From Strix aluco (lineage: Eukaryota; Chordata; Aves; Strigiformes; Strigidae): DNA of 64,000 bases. The stretch spans positions 85,026,446 through 85,090,445 of the forward strand of contig NC_133971.1 of the NCBI RefSeq assembly GCF_031877795.1, in the 5' to 3' direction. Position 1 is the first letter of the stretch; each line of letters starts with the position of its first letter. Made by a program: the position numbers and the translations under genes. Under the pieces are notes generated by a model that was given only the letters and a program-made list of their open reading frames with translations, did no database searches and was not told the DNA's origin. Positions 57,329 to 64,000 of the stretch are shown in pieces.

Positions 57329-58082
57329 TGAAACAAAGAGCTTCACTCAACAGTCAGGATTGAGTATAACTGTCAAGCAGGGATTCTTTATTCGCAGCGC
57401 TGGGCAGCACTGGGGATCGCTCCAGCACAAGTGCCGCACTTACTAACAAAATTCTCTGACTAATATACACAAAAAGCATACATATGCATTAGATTTCTTA
57501 GAAAAAACAGTCTTATGCTAATGGTTCTTAGAATTCATTCACAGTCTGAGCATGCGTAGTAAAAATAGAGTGAGGGTCTTCTCCCCTCCTTAGGGGTCCA
57601 CACAGCCTTTCTCACACTGTCCCTTAGTGAACTTTAGGTTTCTAGTGTCCATATATGGTCATAGAGTTACTTCATCCGTCCTTCAGCTCCTGTTTGTTCC
57701 AGCTTTCAGCACTTATCTTGACACTGGCGTCTTATTTGGCACTAGTTTCTTTAGGTTCCTGCTATTAGGGATGTACTCAGGGAGTTTTTCAGACTGTCCA
57801 AGGTCTGTCTTAACTTTACTAGGCAAGGAGTTAAAGGTTTCAAAACATCTTACAAGTGGGTAATGAGTACAGAGGGTAGTTAGGAAAAAGTATGAATGAA
57901 ATTATATACCTTACAGTAAAATACAGGAAAAATACAGGGGGAAAAAAGCTAGCAAAATACGAGGGATGTCTAACATTAAAGCTAAGTGTCTTATATTACA
58001 GGTCCCTGTACATTAGCAATTTCAAGTATACTTGTAGCGACTTCCCTTCGAGCCCAGCTTTGGCCCCATGTCTGAGCTAGCA
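57329..58082 (-). mobile_element. Solo LTR, avian ERVK type
   Basis: AT-rich 750 bp island in GC-rich DNA. Minus strand carries AATAAAGAATCCCTGCTTGA (about 57400-57381) preceded by GCTGCCCAGCGCTGCG, the polyadenylation region I recognise from avian ERVK LTRs. It starts near TGCTAGCTC (58082) and ends near TTTGTTTCA (57329). No internal region. Confidence 0.68.
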
Positions 58083-58347
58083 GTCATCCCCACCGCTCGC
58101 TGCCCTGAAGCCAGGGGTGTGGGGTTCCCTCATGCCGGGAAAGCCCAGGTGCCAGCTTCGCCGGGGTTCCCCCTTGCCCTGGTTGCTGGCAGCACCGCGA
58201 CCCCCCGGATTTGTGGCCCAGGTGGTGCCTCTGGGGACCCGTCAGGAAGTGACACTTTCCATTTCGTGTCACACCCGGCTGCCGAAGGAGGCTGGGAGGG
58301 GGTTGCCACTTCCCTCGTGGGGTGCAGAGCGAGAGACGAAGGGAAGG

Positions 58348-61300
58348 ATGGAAGAGGGGGTCACATATGCCGATCTGCGCTTGCCCCCCACACCAGGTAA
58401 TGGCGCGCTGCTCCCTGCCACTGGCACCCCAGCTCTCCTGGTGGGTCCCCTGCCCTCCTACAGCCACTTGATCTCTGCAGGGCTGTTCTCCCAGCCCTGC
58501 TCCCCGCTGGTCCCTCCTTTTGGGTATCCTCTCCCAAACATCTCCTCTCCAGCCCCATTGCAGACTGCCTGCTCTCAGGACAAGGGGCAGGAGGGGCTCA
58601 AGGACAGGGGATGCTCACTGCACCCCAGTGCACACAGGCACCCCTTGCTCTGCTCTCCCCACCCTGTGCCAAGTGCTGTCTGCAGGGAGACAACTGCTAG
58701 GAGGGGCAAGGTGCTGCAAATGGGCTCTCCCTCACCTTTTCTGGGATCCCCCACTGTCTCCTGATACCCAGCCCAGGGTTCACAGAGCTTTCCTGGCAGG
58801 GGGGTCCCCACTGTTCCCACCAAGTCCCCAGGGCCCAGGTTAACTCCCTTTCTCAGCTCCTCAGCAGCCAGTGCGGCTACCCTGCTGCTGGGCAGCCCTC
58901 AGCCTGGCTCTCCTCTCCCTGCTGCTCCTCCTGGCACAAATCATCCTTGTTGGCTTGAGCTTCCACTGTGAGTACCTGTTGGGACCTCTCCGGATGGGGT
59001 CTTGGGGTCGGGGTTGGCACCATGCAGTCCAAAAGACAGAGCTGCAATTTGCCCATGGAGCTGGGCCCTCCTGCTTGGGGCCAAGGGTGTTGCGGGTTCT
59101 GGGGCAAGGAGGAAAATTGGTGAGATAAGACCTCACCTGCCTGGGTGAGAGAGGAAGGTGCAGAGACAGTGTGGGCTGGGCGATGGTGGTGGGGCATCCT
59201 GTTCCATCACATGGCAACAAAATGAAGACAGGAGGGAGAGGGAGAACGGTGACACTGAAACCAAAAGGGAGAAGCTCTTTCCCCGAAAACCTGTTGTGTG
59301 ATGGTCTCCCAAGCACAGCAAAAGCCATAAGGACCTTGGTGGGCTTGGCTGACAGGTCACCCAAAGGGTGGGATGCTCTCAGCTGCAGCTGTGGGTTTGT
59401 CTCGTGGGAGAGGGCACTGGTGCTGCTGGAAGCAGGAGCCTGGGGTTGGCGGGGACACTCCTGTACTTTTCTTCTGTAGATTTAGGGCAACAGGCAAGCT
59501 GCACCCATGGTCCCTGGAGTATGGAGGAGACTTCCAGCTGTCAGCAACAGACAGTGCAAGGTAGGAGAGCCTGGCAGGCTCATGGGTGAGGTTTGGAGAG
59601 GGCCTGACTGCTCCTTTCAAGAGGCCGGATCTGTCCCTACTCCAGAATGTGTCTCTCCCCAAGTCTTCCTTCACCCTTGCTGCCTGTCCCCTGGGTCACG
59701 GCAAGAAGAGCTGCCCCAGCACTGCTGAACAGGCTGCACTGCTGGTGCCCGTTTGGGAGAGATGACCCCAGCGTGGCTCAGCATCACCTGGACACACCAC
59801 CAGCACCAGGCTCACGGCTTCCACGAGTATCTGTGTGCCAGATGGCATCGGACACTCTTTCAACTGGTCTCTGGTGAATCTGAAATCTTGACTGCATTCC
59901 CAAGGCTTTGAAAATTATGTTTGTATCACACCCCAAAACCTGGAGCTCCTGTCCCTGACCAACCTGTCTGATGCCAGCACCTTTGTGTAACCAGCCCACC
60001 TCTCCTGGGTCTCCCTCTGGGGAGCTGGGACTGAGATGTGGGAGCTGGGCTCCACAGTAAGGGGCAGTGGAGTGTCCTCTCTGAAGGGCCAGCACAGGAG
60101 TACACCGGGTTGGTTGGTACCCTGGCTGCTCCTTGTCACCCTCCTGTCCCTTGGGCTGGGGTCTGGGGTTAGCTCCTGCCAGCTGCCCTGCCCTCGCTGC
60201 TCCCACAGGCTGAATTTCTGGTGTGCAGGGCAATGCCAGTTCTGCCCGGCCGGCTGGCTCTGGGATGCAGGGCAGTGCTACTACTTCTCCTCTGCCAAAA
60301 AGACGTGGGAGCAGAGCAGAGAGGACTGCTGCTCCAGAGGGGCACAGCTGGTCACCATCCAAGCCAACACGACCCTGGTGAGTGCACCCAGCCTGGCCTG
60401 TCCAGCTCCCCATGGGCATTGGGCTGAGTTGGTGACCACCACAAGGTCCCTCAGCTGTCACCCAGCCATCACCAGCATTGTCTCAGCTCTCTGGCTCTGG
60501 CCCACACGCCCAAAGCCCAGCCAAGCCTCCAGGCAGGGAACCGGTGATGCTGTGCCTGTACTGCACAGCCCCCATCACTAACTGTGTGGCTGGGGCTGGG
60601 TTCTCTGAGTTCCCCCAGAGAGCTCATGCATGTCCTCTCCTGTGCTAGGCTTTCCTGTTGCGCACAGCCCACATGGAAGTCTTCCATGTGGGGCTGAAGC
60701 GGGATGGTGCCAGGTCTGACTGGAAGTGGCTGGATGGCACCACACTGAAGGGGTGAGTCTGTCAGCTTGTCCCCAGCCAGGGCTGCTGATGGTCCAGCAT
60801 CAGGGCTTGGGGAGGTGACGGGGGGTGACGGACAGGCAGCCCACTGGCATACGGACATGTGCTCCACATTTTGGCCACTCTCATCTTCCCAGGGCTGCAC
60901 TGGGACATTCTGGGGAAGCAAAGATTGCAAGGGCCTGACTCTGGTGCCCACACCCTGCCTGGGTGAGAGGCTGTGAGGGGTTCCCCCAAAAGCAGGCTCC
61001 CAGGCTTTCGTTGGTGCAGAGCCCTGACAGGAGGGACCTGTGGGTGCTGGGTTGGGGCTGCATGTCAAACACATGGGGGTAGGGGGGGTGGGGATCAAGC
61101 ATGTGTCCTCGTTGTGAGGAGGGTGACAGGGAAGAGTGCTCTATGGGGAGGGTGAGCTTTGCCTCACAGCATCTCTTTGCAACCTCCAGTCCCTGGCTGC
61201 GGGAGATGCTAAGGGCATGACCTCAGCCCTTCCTGCCCATTCCATCTCAGACTGCTCTCTCCCTGCAGGTTCTTCCCAATCCAGCGGTCCACCAGATCCT

Positions 61301-61464
61301 TCCTGGCCTGTGGCAGAGTGTCAGGCTTGGGGCTGTCAGGCGGTCTGTGTGGGGAAGCCCTCGGCTGGATCTGCGAGCAGCGAGCAGCCACCCTGCAGTG
61401 GCTCCAGTCCTCGCCTCCCACCTTCCTCTGGGGAAACACCACCTACACCTGTGTGGGGTCCTGA
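58348..61464 (+). CDS. CD72-like type II C-type lectin receptor 1, short stalk (6 exons, complete)
   Basis: Predicted inhibitory lymphocyte receptor. Exons 58348-58396, 58857-58967, 59480-59560, 60229-60377, 60649-60752, 61269-61464; total 690 nt, 229 aa plus stop, phases consistent. The tail MEEGVTYADLRL carries an ITIM-like V-T-Y-A-D-L, matching the start of CD72. Exon 2 is a signal anchor (CCWAALSLALLSLLLLLAQI). Exon 3 is a stalk of ~27 residues with two Cys. Exons 4-6 are a C-type lectin-like domain: CPAGWLWDAGQCYYFS, KTWEQSREDC, DWKWLDGT, and final GWICEQ. EPN/QPD calcium-binding motifs are absent, as in other lymphocyte lectin-like receptors. Unlike CD72 it lacks the long coiled-coil stalk. 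The exon 4 acceptor (after GTGTGCAG) was chosen because the one 18 bp upstream brings in a stop. Confidence 0.82.
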
Positions 61465-61591
61465 TGACCATGGAGACCTCCAGCCTGTCCCACCATCCTG
61501 TTCCGTGACCAACCCCAGCACAAGGGCATCCCCAGCCACTGCTGCCTCCTCACTCAGACCTCCTTAGCTCCCTGGATCTCTGCACTTTGCC

Positions 61592-61597
61592 AATAAA
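61592..61597 (+). terminator. Polyadenylation signal of CD72-like gene 1
   Basis: AATAAA in the context CCAATAAACTC, about 130 bp after the stop at 61464. Confidence 0.75.
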
Positions 61598-61599
61598 CT

Positions 61600-62500
61600 C
61601 TAGCACTTGGATGCTGTGGCTGTCTTTGAGGGATGAGGGTGGTAGGATGGAGGTCCATCCTTCAGCTGACTCGGTCACATCGCTGCCCGGTGGGAAATAG
61701 CAGCTGCTGTGGCACTGAAGGAAGTGGTCAGGAGCCAGCATTGCATCCTCATGGCCTTGTGGCAGTGTGGACCAGCTCCTGTGCAGGCTGGAGCAGGTTC
61801 CCTCAAAGCTCTGGGCTTTCTGATCATGGTGGCTTCCCAGGTGCTTCTTGGGAAAGGCAGCTGAGAGGTGACCCTTGGCCTCCCTGGTCCCACTGAGGGC
61901 TCCAGCTGGGCAGCACCTTGTCTCCTGGTGCCTGCCTCTGAGGAGGTGACAGCAAATGCCCTCACTTTGCTTTGAGGCTGGGTGACATGTGAGAGCCTAA
62001 AAGGCCTGCTGGGGCTTGGCTTGGAGGAGTTTGGTCCTGGGACCTGTTAAGGTTTTGATATAGACCACTGGAGTTGTTCCATCAGCATGCAGCCCCAGCA
62101 TGGACATCCCTGGGAGTCCCTCCAGGCACATGCGGAGGACCAAGCCCCCACAGTCACTGCATCCTTCCTCCCGGGCAGGGGCTGGGATGGGGAAGGTGAT
62201 GCATGGGGCAGCATGGCCCCGCTGTGGCCAGTACACACCGGCTCCCGAGGCTGCTCGCAGCCTGGGGAGGCACATAAGACCGTGCTGCCCGGGACGGAGC
62301 TCGTTCACCTCCCACCCCCCGAAGTGAGAGCGGCTTCAGAAATAAAACCACTTTTTGCAAAGAAAGCAAATACTTCTGCTTTTCTGCACATGAATATGCG
62401 TCTCCATCCCACGTGGTTTTGGCCACAGCATGCCACCTGACTGTGGTGGAGGAGAGCAGGACGAGTCCCTGTACTGTTGCCACCTGGGCGGTGCCTGCCC
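61600..62500. other. Intergenic space between the two CD72-like genes
   Basis: No exon recognised. An AATAAA lies near 62340. The promoter of the second gene should be here, but no clear TATA box or CpG island is seen. Confidence 0.4.
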
Positions 62501-62502
62501 AC

Positions 62503-64000
62503 ACGGCCCAGAGCGTGGTCTATGCTGACCTGAAATTTGCTGCGGCCTCCCCGCTCACTGCCCTCGCCTGCCCCGCAGCCCCTGATGAGGACGACAGCCT
62601 CTATGAGAACGTGCAGCTGGGGCCGGTGTCCGTGGAGCCCAGCCCAGGTGAGAGCCCGGCCGTGGCCACCACCGCGGGGATGCCCCAGCGCAGGGTGGGC
62701 ACTGGGTGGTGGCAGTGGGACCCCGGGGTGATGCCTGTGGGCGCTCATCTCTTGCAGGGCGCTGGACCCGGCGTTGGCGTGTCCCCGCGGGGGTGCTGGC
62801 AGCCAGCCTGCTGCTGCTGCTGGTGGCCACCGTGGCCCTGGGGGCTTGCTGTGAGTTGGGACAGGGGTCGTGGGGTGGGGGCAGCTGGGGAGGGGGGTCA
62901 CAGGGACGGGGGGGCTGGGCAAGGGCCAGGCTGCTGGGGGTTGTCAGGGCCAGAGGGTGCCTGGGGCTGGTGGTCCAGGAGTGGTGCTGCTTCTTGCTTG
63001 GCCACCCTGAGCTGCCTTCCATCTGCCTGCACTGCCTTCCCACTGCCTTCCCACTGCCTGCACTGCCTTCCCACTGCCTTCCCACTGCCTGCACTGCCTT
63101 CCCACTGCCTTCTCCTTGCCTCCCATTGCCTCCCATTGCCTCCCATTGCCTCCCACTGCCTTCCAACTGTCTCCCCATTGCCTCCCCATTGCTTCTCAAC
63201 ACCTTTCCATTACCTTCCCATTATATCCCACTGCCTCCCATTACCTCTCCTCCCCTTGCCACCACTGGGGTGTCCTTGCCCTTCCCACTGGCACCCCCAG
63301 CACAGTCTCTGCCCACAGTCAGACACTCTTGGCTCATTCTCCCTTGCGAGGGCTGTGCCCTGAGTCCCATGTCCCCCTGGCCGAGCTGTCCCATCCCCGT
63401 GCCCCAGCTCACCCGCCCTGTCCCCAGACTGGCAGGTCACCCGCAGGCTGCAGGACACGTCCCGTGAGCACGAGGCCGAGCAGGGCCGCCTCGAGCAGGA
63501 GGTGAGCGTGCGGGAGCAGAGCCTGGAGCAGACACGGCTGGAGCTGGCGTGGGCCAGAGCGGAGCTGCAGCGAGTGTGGCGAGAGGGCAACAGCAGCCAG
63601 CTGGAGCTGGAGAGCCTGAACGCCGAGCTGGGGCGCGTCATGGAGGTGCTGGGAGAGACGGAGAAGGAGATGCAGGAGGTGTGGGGGGAGCTCAGGGCCA
63701 GCGAGAGCACAGTGAGCAGCCTGCGCACCTGCGTGAATACAGGTAGGGCTGTGGTGGGGTGGGGGGACGGGCAGTGATGCTGCCTGGGAGATGTGGGGGC
63801 TGATCCTGGCCAGGCTGGGCCCCTCGAGCGTCTGTGGGAGGCTGAGTGCCTGAGCCATGTCCCTGCCCCCAGATTGCTGCCCCTTGGGCTGGGTGCTCTA
63901 CAGGGGCAAGTGCCTCTTCATCTCAGTGGAGAAGAAGGTGTGGTGGGAGAGTTATCATGACTGCAAGAGGAGATCCGCTTCCCTGCTGGTCCAAGGCGAC
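62503..64000 (+). CDS. CD72-like type II C-type lectin receptor 2 (5' part; continues past window end)
   Basis: CD72 is an inhibitory B-cell coreceptor. Segments: cytoplasmic part to 62647 (AQSVVYADLKFA with ITIM-like V-V-Y-A-D-L, then DSLYENVQ, the second tyrosine motif), exon 62758-62850 (signal anchor VLAASLLLLLVATVALGAC), exon 63428-63742 (105-residue coiled-coil stalk, WQVTRRLQDTSREHEAEQ.., one N-glycosylation site NSS), and an exon from 63873 (DCCPLGWVLYRGKCLFIS, KVWWESYHDC: start of the lectin domain) running off the window. The order and both tyrosine motifs are as in CD72. Oddities: the codon where family members have the start Met (before AQSVVYADL) is ACG at 62503-62505, no in-frame ATG was found just upstream, and the expected intron between the two tyrosine motifs is missing. 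It may be a gene with a non-standard start, an assembly gap, or a damaged copy. Confidence 0.8.
62998..63245 (+). repeat. (CACTGCCTTCC)n-type minisatellite in a CD72-like intron
   Basis: About 20 units of 10-12 bp (CTGCCTTCCCA, CATTGCCTCCC), in the intron between the membrane exon and the stalk exon. Non-coding; long open frames across it are artefacts. Confidence 0.85.

Noticed and set aside
62555-63202. Minus-strand frame rich in GRQWEGSAGSGKAV repeats
   Set aside because: It is the antisense of the CACTGCCTTCC intron minisatellite, not a protein gene.

Overview
The window is vertebrate nuclear DNA, almost certainly from a bird. It holds very GC-rich, compact, intron-bearing genes (TAF1C, HINT2, TMEM8B, CD72-like lectins), long CpG islands, and several LTRs whose ends match the common avian ERVL/ERVK type (a 'TGTCCTGG' start, and an AATAAAGAATCCCTGCTT polyadenylation region). 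All exon limits below were read by eye from splice signals, reading phase and remembered family sequences. No alignment or search was run.

Layout. (1) 1-33 kb is a rearranged accessory block. An apparently intact TAF1C gene (2678-7206, +) is surrounded by four partial copies of itself: A at 640-1755 (-), B at 10308-12815 (+), D at 20737-20958 (+) and C at 28545-30040 (+). Copies A, B and C run into the 5' region of HINT2, so a TAF1C-tail/HINT2-head junction occurs three times. The left HINT2 copy (minus strand) has a clean exon 1 and leaves the window at base 1. The right copy (plus strand) has an altered exon 1 and stops before the exon that carries the HIT catalytic motif. Between these copies lie at least three retroviral fossils: a minus-strand class I-like element at 7.3-10.3 kb, an older minus-strand class I-like element at 13.3-19.1 kb, and a much younger plus-strand class III (ERV-L-like) element at 21.4-28.3 kb with two nearly identical ~1 kb LTRs. 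Several solo or nested LTRs are also present.

(2) 33.2-42.2 kb is TMEM8B (+): 13 coding exons and 807 codons, with a GC-AG intron and an N-terminal extracellular part longer than the short mammalian form. (3) 42.2-53.6 kb is mostly intergenic. It contains possible conserved regulatory patches, a tandem CCAAT-box promoter-like array at 51.15-51.35 kb, and a decayed beta-1,3-galactosyltransferase-like pseudogene (52.1-53.15 kb, +). (4) 53.6-56.9 kb is a minus-strand Myb/SANT-like (trihelix) gene with a run of tiny phase 1-1 exons. (5) 58.3-64 kb holds two type II C-type lectin receptor genes of CD72 type, each with a YADL ITIM-like tail. The first has a short stalk and is complete. The second has a coiled-coil stalk and runs off the right end.

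HINT2, TMEM8B and CD72 lie near each other on human 9p13.3, so the right two thirds is conserved synteny. TAF1C is on human 16q24 and is the outsider, sitting inside the rearranged block. The main biological interest is this rearrangement: inverted LTR copies flank the live TAF1C, and its satellite copies look like mosaics made by repeated exchange. No operon-like or defence-like system is visible.
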